From positions 136,437,808 through 136,501,807 of the forward strand of contig NC_044556.1 of assembly GCF_007565055.1 (NCBI RefSeq): a DNA stretch of 64,000 bases. Direction: 5' to 3'. The notes under the pieces are model-generated. The model was not told the DNA's origin. It worked only from the letters and a program-made list of their open reading frames with translations, and searched no databases. Position 1 is the stretch's first letter. Every line of letters starts with the position of its first letter. The DNA comes from Rhinopithecus roxellana (lineage: Eukaryota > Chordata > Mammalia > Primates > Cercopithecidae). A program made the translations under genes and the position numbers. Of the stretch, positions 46,001 to 61,000 are shown piece after piece.

Positions 46001-49000
46001 CTCTGCACACGTTGAATTTTAGCCAAAATTCACTCTGACAAAGGCTCCTATGTCACCAGGCACTTTCAAGTAAAGTGTACAAAGAAGAACAATTTGTTAC
46101 TTAAGCAGAATTAGCTAATCACCTTATTAGAAGGTTCTTGAGGCTCATCTCTCTGCTCAAGGTGTCTCTCTTGATGCTCCCTGAGTTCTCTTTCCAAGCG
46201 ACTAATTCGACCTTCATATTGGGACTTTAGAGCAGTAATACGAACATCCAATTCGTCTTTCTGCTGATCTAAGGCTCCATTCCTTTGTTTAAGCTCCTCA
46301 TTTTCTTTAGTTAGCTGATCTTTTACACCTAAAGAAGTAACCAGGTGATTATATTAATATTATAATCAAACATTTAAAACAACATTTATGCACTTAATTG
46401 ACACATGGTCACATCAGATTCTACTACTGTAACATCTACATTAGTTATGATATACTATATATCTCAATGAGCAAAGTTCTAAGTACATTCATGTTTTAAT
46501 TTATTACTAGAATATAAAATATACTCACTCCAACATAAAAATTTACTTTTTCCTAACTAAAATCTCAACAAACTAAAGATCTGGGTTAGCAGAAGCCCTT
46601 TTATATTTCAATGTATCATTCAATTCATTATTATGAATTGCAAAATTTTTATTTCATATAATCTACAGCACTGTTTAAAAATAATTCAAGAACTTTTAAA
46701 ATCAAGTAAGTTTTTAGGACATTGTCTTAGAGATCATTTAAAAAAAAAAATGCCTGTAACAAAACCCAACTGGTTTGACATTTTATTTAACTACTCAGCA
46801 GACAGGCAACGCTGAATAAACCCCTGAGCCTTGAAGAACTAGGTTCTTCATAAATTTGACATGATACTCTCCCCGAAGAGCTAGAGGGGCCCTCTACCAA
46901 ATGAGGCACAAAAAAATCCCTGGACTGGTAAAGATCTTTATGCAGTCTACATAAGGTGTGTAGGCAGCATGGTCTGGGCTCAAAGGATCTCTGTCACAAG
47001 ATACAATTGTTATTCATGAAAGCAGAAGGATAGCAGTACTCCATTATCTACGGCCAGCCAACAATTGAGAAAAATTTCATCATATCAAGGACATCCTCAT
47101 CACTTGAAAATTAGGGTTGCTCTTTGTGTCCAACTAATTATTCCTAATATTTAAGGCACGCACACACACAGACACAAACACACCCTTCATAGTAGATACC
47201 TTTTATTTCTATTCCATTTAATTTTAAGCCTGCAACACACAACCAACTTTCACTACCAAGTTCAAACTTTAAACAGGTATTTACCAGCTAAGTGTGCAAT
47301 TTTTGATTTTGCTGCTACAATAGCCTTTCTGGTTTTTTCTTCCTTTTCAGTTATCTGTTGTCGGAGCTGCTCCTCCTGTGTGGTTCTATCTTGAAGATCC
47401 TGACGAAGTCGTGAAAGTTCAGACTGAAGTTGCACACTCTGTTCCTGGAGATTTCTTGCTTCTGTCTCTTTTTCAGATAATGTCTTTAAAGGAAAACAAA
47501 GTATTTACCATGGAATTCAATCATTTCAATACAAACGGTATGTGGTAGCAACTTAAAGTATAACTTATTAATTTGCTCTTTAAAAGATTAAATAGAAGTA
47601 TAAAAATGGTGGTCAGACCAACTAAATGCACACCTGAAGATGACTGGGTACTACTTACATACATGAGCCACTCCAAGTAAAAAGAATAAAATGTATCCAT
47701 TCCCACAGGGTAAGAGAAAGTGTCAAGAGAAAGTGTCGGTAGTTAGAGCTTATTTCTTTAGGTGTATAACAGGAAAGAATTAGGAACAGACTGTTCTCAC
47801 ACTCATACCTTCTGCAGATTCTCTACTTGACTCTCGAGTGATTTTGATTTTGTTTCAGCTTGGTTGAGTGTTTCTTTGAGTTCCTGCATTTCCTGGACTA
47901 AAACATGCTGTTCCTGATGGTCTCCAGAGGACTGAGCCGATGTCTCCATAACCTAAGACAACAAACAGTAAGAATACACTTACATATTTATGTTTAGTAA
48001 TTCCATTTCTGCAAGTTTGTCTAAGAAAATAATCACAGCTTTGCAAAGAAACTTTATCCTTGAAGGTATTCAAAACAGAATTTTCTATGAAACAACTGTA
48101 ATCTCCAAAAACGGGCAACTAGTTGTGGTTTTCCACATAACTGAATACTAAACAGCTAATCAAAATGATGCATTATAGTTGAATTTTCAACACTGAACTG
48201 CATTTTCATAATAATGAATCAAGTGAAAAAAGCAGACTACAAAAGAATATAAGCATATAATATTATTTCTTTGAAAAAACATTGCTTACATGTATGAAAA
48301 GGGATACTAATGTACTAATAGTGGCTAAAACAAAGGGGTAGTAATTGCGAATTTTTTTCTTTATTTTCTAATCCAACATGTAATAAATACGTAATTCTCA
48401 ATATACAAATTCCTTACCTTCAGGAATTAAAAGCAACATTTAGATTCAAAACATAAATATAATAAAGATTTCTCAACTTTTTTGATAGGTGGTTAACCTA
48501 AATAATTTATTTAAAACTATACAAAACCTGATTAGTCATCATTTTTAAATATCCAACGGTAATTACCAATGAGTTATAAGAACATAGCTTTGAAAATGGA
48601 GAGTACTTGAAAGGTGAAAACTGAACCAAAATATCTAGTATTTACCAAAATTTGTGAGTTTATAATGCATTTTCAGCATATTAAATAACTAATCTTAAAT
48701 AAAGATATCATATATGGTTACACGAGTTCAGTATCTAAAAGCTAGTAATATTCAAAATTACAAAGAAATAAGATTTTGTAACATTCATCCTAATTTTGTT
48801 TTGTAAGAAAAGCTTCTTCAAAATACCTTATCTTGTTGTGCTTTAAGTTCTTCATATTGAGTCTTGTACCTACGTCCAATTTTCTTTACTTGAGTAATAG
48901 TTTTGACTTTTTCTTGGATATCAATTATTTTGGCATCTAAGTCCTTCTGGATGGTTTCCTTTTCAGTTCTTACTTTATTTAGATCTTCCTTCAGACTCTG

Positions 49001-52000
49001 AATTAAGTTCTGGTTGTTAGTCAAAGATGCATTTGATCTTTAAAAAATGGAGGAAAAAATAAAGATTAAATATATGAGATGTTTTTCAAATTTTGAAGTT
49101 CAATGTAACTTTACGTTATACTGCTTTAATAAATTTTTTTTTGAAGATCCTAAAAAATACCTGCATACTTCAAAGGTAAGACCTTACAAATTCACAGCCC
49201 TTCGGCAAGATCTTATTACATAGGTTTACATGTGCATTTTAGAGATGAGAAAAACGGAGTTATCAGTGGTCAAGTAACATGCGCAATTTCACAAACTAAA
49301 ATCAAGTGATGGTACCCAGATTTTAATTCAGACTTCTTGAGAGCAAAACCCACCCTCTTTCTACTGCATTGAGTATTGTCAAATTTTTTCTGTAAAGGGC
49401 TGGATATTAGAATATGCTATACTTTGCAAGCCACAAAGTCTTTGCTGCATTTTTCTTCAACAATGCTTTAAAAAAATAAAAATCAGTCTTAGCTTATAGG
49501 CTGTGCAAAACCAAATCATGGGTCACATTTGGTCTGTGGGCTATAGTTTGCCAACGCCTATACTATATCCTGGACTGAACTTGAAATCAGATGGCCTGAA
49601 TTAAGAGTACGGGTTAATTTTGAACTGAACTTGAAATCAGATGGTCTGAATTAGGTAGTCAATCTTTTTGAATCTTAGGTTCTTCATTTTTAAGATTAAA
49701 ATATAACTCTTCTACTTAATATGCTAGACTATTGCTATAAAGAAAATATATATACATAAGTATGTATAAAAAACACAAAAATTTGTAAGTTGTAAAGCAA
49801 TATATAAATAGGGCCATGATATGGGCAAATTACACTAAAGTTTAAAAAAAGGTAAACCGGAAACATTAATATTTAATCTCTTAATTTTAAAGGGGCAACA
49901 CTTTGCTATTAGTTCATTAAGAAAAAATTAATACTTAAAAACTTCCCTTGGCCAGGCATGATGGCTCATGCCTGTAATCCCAGCTCTTAGGGAGGCAGAA
50001 GTGCGAGGACAGCTTGAGCCCAGGAGTTTGAGACCTGCCTGGCCAACAGAGGGAAACACTGTTCTCCACAAAAAGGAACAAAAAAGCCAAAACGATAAAA
50101 CCCACTTGCCTTACAGAGTCACAGATATAAGCTAACCAAAACAACAGCAACAACAACAACAACAAAAACTACTTGTAAAAGTCTTTGATAGCTATAAATT
50201 TAGCTTTAGACTTCTACTGAGTAGCTCTTTAAAAAATAAAATATAGAGAAATAATTATCTATAAGGAGGATATTCTCACATATACTTTATATATGAGGGC
50301 ATAATATTAAATCACTGCTTGACTCTACAAAGTAGACGCAAGTCAGATATGGGTGCTCTAGCACTTTCCATTCTTTCTAAAACCACGAGGCAGGCACTTG
50401 GGGAGTCATGTAAATAAGTAAAATAAACATCTTTAAGATTTTATATATTATATACGATTTAAGGCTTCTTTCAATATACCTTGCAATTTCAGCTTTAAGT
50501 CTACCAATTTCTTCTGTCAACTGTTGAATACGCTTAGTATGAACTTCCTTTTCAGAAAGGAGCTTCCGATATTCTTCTGTATCTGGATCTTTCTGTTGAC
50601 TTACTAGATGCTAGAATAACAAAAATGCTTACTTGATTTTTTTAGGTTTTATGAAACAAATGTGCTATAATAAAATGGAAGAATATCTGATTATGTTTAC
50701 ATTAGGTGTCTTGCATGTAAAGTAATCAAGCATGGAACTACAAGATACTAAGATCAAACTTAGCTTTGGTTTGGCTAAGAAGTCTAGCCAAAATGGAAGA
50801 GGAAAAAAAATCAAATGTCATTAACTGCTCATTATATTTTCATATTTATGAATAAACATTTCAGATTAGTTAGAAGCCAAATAAAGGGATCCAAGGAATC
50901 AAAACTTTCAATATTAAGTACCTAATTTCATTGAAGTGACATTTAAAAGAAAAAGAAATATAGATAATGTATTACAAGTTAAACACACAAACCTTCTGTA
51001 GATGCCAGGTAACATGCTTTACGTGTATTACATTTTTTATCACACGAAAGGTGATAAGAGTGTCCCTCATTTTACAAATGAGGAAAACTAAAGCTCCAAG
51101 AGGTTAAGAAACTCTCCCAAGTCATATACCTAATACATGCAAGGCAGATTTCTAACCTTTTGTTTGAGTAAAGAGCTGAGTTTCTAACCACAGTATGTTA
51201 CATGGTTTCATCTCCCTAAAAACGTTCCAGTGAACAAGTCTTTTTAAAGTGCTTCAATAAATTCAATAAAGTATACAGATTCCTAGTTTGCTTTTTTTTG
51301 AGACAGCGTCTCCCTCTCTCACCCAGGCTAGCATACAGTAGCATGATCACAACTCACTGTAGCTTCGACCACCTAGGCTCAAGTAATCCTCTGGCCTCAG
51401 CCTCCCAAGCAGATGGGACTACAGGCATGCACCACCATGCTCAGCTAATTTTTAATTTTTTGTAGAGATGGAGTCTCACTACATTGCCCAGGCTGGTCTC
51501 AAACTTCTGGGCTCAAGCAATCCTCCCATCTTGGCCTCCCAAAGTGCTGGGATTACAGGCATGAGCCACCATGTCTGGCCTCAGATTTCTATTTTCATGT
51601 ATAAAAATATTTTAGAGATAAAATGAAAGCCTAAAACTTTTAAATTATGGAAAATAAAGTAACTGCTTTTTAGAAATGTATATAATGCAACAAAAATTTT
51701 TAATAAATTGGGTTCTGTTTAACATGTCAAATATTTACATGTATTAATAACATAATAGACTTTCACTAATAAACACAATTTTCACTAGTTCTTCAAATAT
51801 TTTTATCCCCCTAAGTTTCCCCTATTATTAAAAACACATGTTTCCATGTTTTGGAAGAGTTTTAACTGCATTTACCTGGTTACGTGCTTTCCAACGTTTG
51901 ACATCCTCTTCCAACAGCTTCTTCTCTGCCTGCAACATACCGCTTTTCTCACTCAGCTCAGCATTTGCTTCTTGTAAGGGTAAAATATCTAACTCCAGTT

Positions 52001-55000
52001 TTCTTACCTGAAAGTCATGCCAATATTTAACAACAAATGTAAAAATTCATTTATTATTAAAAATAACATGCTTCCACTCTTGATAACCAAGCAACAAACC
52101 TTTGCTTGCATTTGCTGTAGATCCTGTTCTAGTCTCTCCTTTTCTTCTCTTAGCATTTTATTGGTCTCCATAACTACATTCATTGTTTCAGTTTTCTTCA
52201 TCAGTTCTTCATGCTGAGCCATTGTTTTTGCAGTTACCTAAACATTTCAAATAAATATACATACCAACATCTAACAATAGTTGAAAGTCTACCTTCCTAT
52301 GAGCTCAAATCCTCCCTACAACAAAGTAAAGAGGATTTAAGTTTCAACTTTTTGAACTAAAATTTTGGAAAGTTCATGTTTACTTTTCTGTGAGGCATGC
52401 TAACTGCACAGTTTAAACAAATACAAGAATTACAAAGATAAAAGTGAAAAGATGCTACAAATCCCACCAACAAAGTATTAACATTAGGTAAAAATATCAA
52501 TCCAAATCTCTATTTTTTTCTTTCTATATCTTTTTTTTCCTTGCTGCACTAAATTCAGTTATTAGTTCTAAAATGTTATTTTAATCTCAGTTTATTCCCT
52601 CTTGTTCAGAAATCTCTTTATTTTGATCCTTTGTTCCATCATTTTGGTTATGAGAAATTTTACTGAATTACCTGTGAAGAAGTTTTCCTTCTCATAGGGT
52701 ATAATTATCCATCTTTTGCATTTGGTATATTACTTTCTTCCTCCACTATTTTCAAAGCTATAGCATATTTCATGGTTGCCATGCTACACTGTTCAAGCTT
52801 AGACAGACATATTATTATTATTATTATTATTGTTTTATTAGTTTTTGAGATGGAGTCTCGTTCTCTCGCCCAGGCTGGAGTCCAGTGGCATGATCTTGGC
52901 TCACTGCAAGCTCCACCTCCCAGGTTCACACCATTCTCCTGCCTCAGCCTCCCGAGTAGCTGAGACTACAGGAGCCTGACACCACGCCCGGCTAATTTTT
53001 TTATATTTTAGTAGAGATGGGGTTTCACCATGTTAGGCAGGATGGTCTCGATCTCCTGACCTCATGATCCACCTGCCTTGGCCTCCCAAAGTGCAGGGTT
53101 ACAGGCGTGAGCCACCGCGCCCGGCCCATTATATTACTTTTTATATAATCCATGTTACTTATTGACTCTCTTCTTCCTGTATTTAAGAGTTGGTTTCCCC
53201 CTGTGAACTTGTTCGTGGGCAGGCATTTTCTAGTATTTACTTTCTATAGCCCAAAGGAAAAAAAAAGGAAGCAGAAAAGACTGAAACAATATGCAATCTT
53301 TATTACAGACTCTGATTCTGTCCCTTTTCCTCCAAGTATTAACTCCATTGAACTGGAGGCTCTATTATTTCCATAGTGAGATACATTTGAATTAAACAGG
53401 ATATAATTCTGGAAACTTTAGCTTCTGCTGAACACATAAATCCCATAAACTTCATTATTTACTTTTCCCTGTTCAATGGTTTCTTAATAGTCATTCTGAC
53501 TACTTATCAGTTAAAAGAGGTGAATGTTTTAAGATCTTAATTTCCTTCCTTCTAGATGTGGGGGTATATTACTGTAGCTCCTAAGAATGAAGTAACTCAA
53601 CAATAAGCTTTGGGTGGTAGTGTGGTGTAAGGAGTCAAGCTTGTGTTATTACCACCCATTTCACTACCACAGCTTCTTTTCCTTTGGTTGTTAGTTTTTA
53701 CTACTTTTTGCTCCTTGGGTGAGAAAGATATTCTGTAGCAGTTTAAATCACTTTATCTTAGAATGACTATCCACATGTATAAACCATAACTATAATAAAT
53801 TAAGACAGTTGGAATTTATTAAGCACTCACTACATACCAGACATGCTTTTAAATGCCTCATGTGCACAAACTGAATTAATCCTCATTATTATCCAAATAT
53901 TACAGATGAAGAAACTAAGGGCAGGGAAGTTAAACAATGTACTCAACGCCACAGCTAAATGGTATGAAGCTAGAATCTGAAACCAGGCAGTGTGGTTACA
54001 GAGCCTTTATTTTTAAGCACTATACTGTATTAGTGTTTAACAAAAGCTTAATGAATTTTTAAGTTTAGAAGAATGCTTACTTCGAGTTAAATTTTACGTT
54101 ATGCTAAATAGTAGAGATACAAATGAGTGCTTCTCTTTTGATTTAACAAGTGCTTTCTTAAAGCTTACTATACCTACCTGGACTTTCTCCCTTTCAGCAT
54201 TTAGACTATCTTGCAGTTCCTGCAGCTCTCTTTCTAAAAGTTCAACCCTTTGTCGATAACGCAGACTCTCAACCTGAGCCACCTCAAACCTAGTTTCAGC
54301 AATTTCTTTTTCTCGTCGTATAAATCTACAAAAATAGAGATATTAAAATTTTACGTGAATTTTAAAAAGCCAACATTTCAAAACTTGGGTAATTTGGTAA
54401 GATGACAAAAATCATTGACTTTAATAACTATTTCACATGTTTTTATTAATAATAAACAATAATGGGAAATGCATTCCTATTTTCTTTTATAGACACTGGC
54501 TTTAGAATGTTCATCTCTAAAATGATCTGAAAGGCATTTATTTTTTCAAGAGAAATCTGCTCTAGTTCCTACTATCAGATTCAAGATCCTACTATCATTA
54601 TTAGTCACTTACTAGTATGTGTAAATGTTAAAAGTTATAAGTTTTTTGACAAATAGAAGAATGAACTTCATATCAAAATTATGTATAATCTCTTTAATTT
54701 ATGCATTTGTAGTTTTATTTCACAGTTGTTATACCACAGAAATGAGGCAGTAAGAACATGATTTACCTGAGAATTTCCAAAATTTGTTCTTGAGATTTTC
54801 CTTCTTCACTGAGAGATACATTCAGTGGTCCTTGTACACCTTCCTTCACAGAGGCAACGACCTTGTCACTTAATTTTTCGATCTGATCATGAAGTAATCT
54901 GTTTTGTTTCTCCAGATCTTCACAGCGACATACACATTTGGAAACTTCATCCTGCAAGCCAAGAGTCTATCAGAATAGCAGATTTTCCAATACACATTTT

Positions 55001-58000
55001 AAAAAACAACTTGGCCAGGCACAGTGGCTAACGCCTGTAATCCCAGCTACTTGGGAGGCTGAGGCAGGAGAATTGCTTGACCCGGGAGGCAGAGATTGCA
55101 GTGAGCCAATATCACGCCATCGCACTCCAGCATGGGTGACAGAGCGAGACTCCATCTCAAAAAAAAAAAAAGAAAAAATAAATAAAAATTCTTTGAATTC
55201 AACTGAACATTCTATTCAGATTTACAATTATACCTTTAACATTCTCTCTCTTTCTTCCCAAGATGCTTTACACTCCAACAACTGTGATTCTGCTTTCTGT
55301 GTTGTTTCTTCCAAATGCTGACGGACTGATGCCATTTTTGAAACCTGCTCCTTCGCAGCTTGTAGAGCTTCAACATCAGCAGCATGCAGCATCAATTCTC
55401 TCTCATACTTATTCTGAGCTTCCACAGCTATTTTAGCCTATAAGAAATTATTCCCCAATTGATACCAAAGATTAAAAATCCATAAAGCTAGCTAGCACTT
55501 TTGGAAAAGATACACATTGAACTTTTTAAATAATAAAAGTAAAGACAATCTAAATGTAGCAAAATAAGAAATTAAAAGTTAATGCATTAGCTACTTAATG
55601 AAATATAATAAAACTGTCAGAAATGACCCTTAGAAGATGGTAGCAATTTGGACAAACTTTCTGATATAAGAAACTAAACATAACTCAGCTATATAAATAC
55701 TAAATTATAGATCCACTGATTTTAATGAAATTTACTTTGAAGCATTTCCCTGTATTACATTTTAAAATAGTGATATACATGTTACATATATATAGGCAAT
55801 AAAGAATAGTAACCAAACGAATAGCTATTAACATGACACCCAACTTAAAATAAGAACATTACCAATATCTTCAAATGTATTCCTATCCCATCCTACCATT
55901 TTAGTAACTCCAACTCCTGAATTATTTTATCATTTCTCATTAATAAAAAAATTATAAAAAGCTTCAACACGTGTGGACATACATACATACACTCAAACTA
56001 ATGAGACTTTAACATTTTATAAAAAGCAGTATATCGATAGATGTGCAAACTTAGTAATGCATTAACAATGTTAGGAAGAGGTTCTTGTTTTGTTAAGGAA
56101 ATGTTGTCTCTAATCAATTGTATCTATAATTTTATAACCGGATCTAGTGAAGGACAATAGTAAAATAATTTTTGCAAATGAGAGCCAAGTACAAATCTTA
56201 GTCTTCTACTCCTGTTTTTGTTTTCCCATTGTCAAGATTGCTTTGTTAACGAATATTGCACTATGTATTTATTTTTAGCCTTCATCTATACTTTTCAATT
56301 TGTCCTAAGTTCCACAAAAGTGGAAATAATCTTGAATTTTTCCAAGGTCCACCAGTTCTCATAATGCATAAATATACTTTAAGAATCATTCTCTAGGATC
56401 AAAGCTCATTTCTCAATTAACTGGCTATAACAGCACCACTTACTTGTTCCTGACAGTCACGTCTGGCTTGCTGCTCATTACTTAAAGCTGTGCTTGCTCT
56501 CTGAAGAGCTTCTTGTACTTCATTCTGAACACTAGAAAGTGTTTTTTTCAATTCAGATAACTAAGTAGAAAGAACAAGATTAAAACCAAAATTAATTGCA
56601 ACCTTACTTGGAAAATACTGTATTGTAGTGTTACTATATTGAAGGCTCATTTTTCAAGATCCAATTAGACCAAAAAACTGCTGCTAAATTTAAAATGCTC
56701 AAACCCTGATATAATCAGTTTTGCAACTCTATCCATTCCCTAACATTTGCAAAAGTCGTCTCAGGTAGGGGCTTTTAAAAAGAACCACTGATACCTATTT
56801 CTGTAAAGTAGTCTAAACATTTCAATGGGAAATGTATATAGAGGTACAGAAAAGAGTAAAACATAATTTTGCCTACGTTTTTAATAAATTTCTGTTGAGA
56901 TGAACCAAATGGCAACTAATGACCTAGTTAAAAGAATTCAAATCCTTACAAGTAAAAAAAAAAAAAAAAAAAACAACAACATTAATACCATTAACCTATT
57001 TACCTGTTGTTCCATGCTCTCTATGGCTCTTCTCTTATCATCCTGAAGTTCTTGTTTTTCCTTCTCTACTTCCATCAACTTCTTTTCCAACTGTGTCTGA
57101 AACTCAGCTGACTCTTTTAAACGAACTTCAATATTCTTACGCACTTCTTCTGTCACCTTTACCACATCACAAACAGTAGGATATAAAAATTACATACATT
57201 TAAAATCATATAATTACTTTCTCCAAATCAAAACTAATTTGATAAGAAAATTAATGTTTGCTTTATATTAGAAAAAGCATACATTAAAGGTGATTAGAAG
57301 ATTCAACAACAAGCAAAAACACCATATAAATCTATAAGCATTTACCTTTCAACTTGGCTACTGGCCATTTTTCTCTTTTGAAATGAAATTTCCAATCCTC
57401 ATTTCTCCCTCAACCCTCATATCCACTTGCCAAATCCATCTATTCTACAATCGAAAGGTATTTTCCTCACACATTGTGATGTCTTTACAGTGATGTCAAC
57501 TACAAAAGAATCTTTTAAAATTGCAGCCCTAGACTACTGCTACAGCCTTCAAAATGAACATTGTATCTTCCAATCTACCACATGAATTTTCTAACCAAAA
57601 AAAAAAAAAAAATCTGATTATGACATGTTAAAAAAAAATCAATGGCTCTTAATAAAACTACAGAATATAATTTAACATATTTAAAACCTTTCACATTTGG
57701 TTATCAACTACATTTATAACTGTATCCCTTCACTACTCACTTTACAAACTGTCTTCTGAAGGCTTTCTACCATGGCTGAGGGTTCCCATTATGTAAAATA
57801 CCTTTCTGCTCTATTTGCCTACACAGATACCTTCATTCAAGGCTTTATCTGCACAAATGCCATCTCTCGTGTAGGCATGCATACCCAGAAAACAAATAAC
57901 ATTCCCGACCTCTCATTCTCAACATTTGATCTGGACCATTCCAACAGCAAGGATAACCTCCTTGCTTCATGAATTTTGTGTTTTTGTTTTATCTGTCTTA

Positions 58001-61000
58001 TGAGACTCAAGTACTTTCATAAGGTTAAAGGCAATGACGCTGGTCTAATTCATACCAGTGCCTTACAAAGCAATCCTCTAATTAATAAAAAGAAAGTTAA
58101 CAAATGTGTTCAGATTGAATTCTGAGTTCAGAATTATACATACCTGTTTTTCCTTGTTCAGGGATTCTTCTAAACTAGTAACCATTGCTCGATATTGTTC
58201 TACATTGCTAGTACTTGTTTTGAGTCTCTCCTTTAAGTCATTCACCTGCTCTTCTGTCTGTCTTAGCTGACTCACAAGATCATCTACATCTTCTTTGTTG
58301 CTAGGCTGACCTAAAAGATACAACAGCTCTGTTAAAATTAGTATTTCCAATAGTATTTGAGATGACTGTTATAAAGAGCTTATGAAATTAGCATTAAGGT
58401 TCAAATATAGATATATTTAGAAAGTATGTTTCAATCTATGCCAAATATCAAAATAAAAACAGGTACTTTGTTATGTTACTTCCTCAAAAACAAAAAATTC
58501 AAATATTAATATTGAAATCCGTTACAAAAATTAAGAAAAGAATATTCAAAAGAGAACAATCAAATATTTCCACTAAACTGAGGTAGCTATACAAAGAAAT
58601 GACAGAACTCTTAATTTATTAAATATTACGGGAAGTCAGGGACCCCGAATGGAGGGACCGGCTAGAGCTGTGGTAGAGGAACATAAATCGTGAAGATTTC
58701 ATCTTAACATGGACATTTATCAGTTCTTAAATAATACTTTTATGATTTCTTATGTCTGTCTTTAATCTCTTAATCCTGTTATCTTCGTAAGCTGAGGATG
58801 CATGTCACCTCAGGACCACTGTGATAACTGTGTTAACTGACAAATTGACTGTAAAACGTGTGTTTAAACAATATGAAATCAATGCACCTTGAAAAAGAAC
58901 AGAATAATAGCGATCTTTATCGTACAAGGGAAGACAACCATAAGGTCTGATTGCCTGCGGGGTTGGGCAAAAAGAGCCATATTTTTCTTCCTGCAGAGGG
59001 CCTATAAAGTGACACGCAAGTAGGAAATATATCGCTAAATTCTTTTCCTAGCAAGGAATATTAATATTAATACCCTGGGAAAAGAATGCATCCCTCCGGG
59101 GAGGTCTACGAATGGCCACTCTGAGAATGTCTGTCTTGTGCAGTTGAGATAGGGACTGAGATAAGCCCTGGTCTCCTGCAGAACCCTCAGGTTTACTAGG
59201 GTTTGGAAAACTCAGCCCTGGTAAATTTGTGGTCACACCGGTTCTCTGCTCTCGAACTGTTTTCTGGTTTAAGATGTTTATCAAGACAATATGTGCACCG
59301 CTGAACATAGACCCTTATCAGTGGTTCTGCTTTTGCTCTTTGCCTTATTCCCTCAGAAGCATGTGATCTTTGTTAGACCCTTATCAGTGGTTCTGCTTTT
59401 TGAAGCATGTGATCTTTGTGCCTACTCTCTGTTCTTACACCCCCTCCCCTTTTGATACCCTTAATAAAAACTTGCTGGTCTGAGACTCAGGTGGGCATGA
59501 TGGTCCTACCAACATGTGATGTCACCCCTGGCGGCCCAGCTATAAAATTCCTCTCTTTGTACTGTCTCTCTTTATTTCTCAGTCAGTCAACACTTATGGA
59601 AAATAGAACCTATGTTGAAATATTGGGGGTGGATTCTCCCAATAATTAAACATTATTTACTCTAAAACACTAAATCTTAAATCTAAAATTTAGCCCAATT
59701 TTTATCACAAGTACATAAAATAGGCAGAAAACTGTAAGTTGGAAAGAATGTTTTATCACATGGTATCAACAAGAAAGTATATACTTATCTCCTAGATAAT
59801 TATATACCCATTATTTATATGGATCAGATATTTATGAGTCTGTATATATGCACATATACAGAGAGATGCTTCTGTACTCCCAGTGGGGGCACATCCTTAA
59901 ACTCATCATAATTTGAAACTATCTTGAGTTGAAAACACATTTAATATACCTAACTCACTGAACACCATAGCTTAGCTTATAGCTTATAGCTTTGCCTAGA
60001 CTACCTTAAAGGTGCTCAGAACACTTACATTAGCCTATAGCTGGTCAAAATCTTCTAACACAAAGCCTATTTTATAATGAGGTGTTGAGTATCTCATGTA
60101 ATTTACTGAACAAATACTGTACTGAAGTATTTTCTACTGAATATGTACTGCTTTTGCACCATAGGTTGAAAAACTGTGTGAATCAGAAAGTCTGCATACA
60201 CTTATTAGTCATTTATTTTCCTTGTATTAAGAAATAAAACCATATAGAAAGATTGTTGAGACACAAAGGCTTTGAACTTGAAATGACGTATTTAAAAAGG
60301 GAAGCAAAATCTAATGAAACAAATGTTTTACCTGAGGCTACCAATAAGCAAAAATTGGGAATACTACTTTAAAGGAGATCATAAATCAACTCTTTCTTTA
60401 AGAGAAACTTATCATTGTAGATTTGGTATGTAACCTCATTTCCAAGGGGCCCGGGTTAAAAATCAAATAACTCTCTTCAGAAAGAATAATTTTTAAAGTA
60501 TCAATAAATAGTTTCAAGGATTAGAAAACTGGGAACATACCTTGATCAAAGGCCAAGCCAAACTATTCTGAATCTTTTAAAACAGCGAATTTACTATTGT
60601 AGGCCCAAAACTGAGTACCACTATATAAAGAAAAAGTTGTTTTTTTTTTGTTTTTTTGTTCCATTTTACTAGCATTCATTAAAAACTGAGTACCACTATA
60701 TAAAGAAAAAGTTGGGCTTTTTTTGTTTCTTTTTTGTTTCATTTTACTAGCATTCATTACTGACAGGATATATTATAATACTAAGAAATACTTATTTATT
60801 TACAATTATATTGGTCTACTTATTTTATTTACCTTTACCAGTTCTCTGTGAAGACTGAGAAGCAAGTTGGACTTCCATATTACTGAGGTGCTGTTTCAAT
60901 GTAGCAATTTCTTTTTGAGCATTTTTAAATAGTTCTTTTGTGTTAAGATGAAGATTTGTCTCTGTATCCAGTTGTCTCTTTGTATCTAAAAGTTGAACCT

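Noticed and set aside
59048..59649. Short open frames inside the LTR
   Set aside because: LTR regulatory sequence; no viral gene domains are present.
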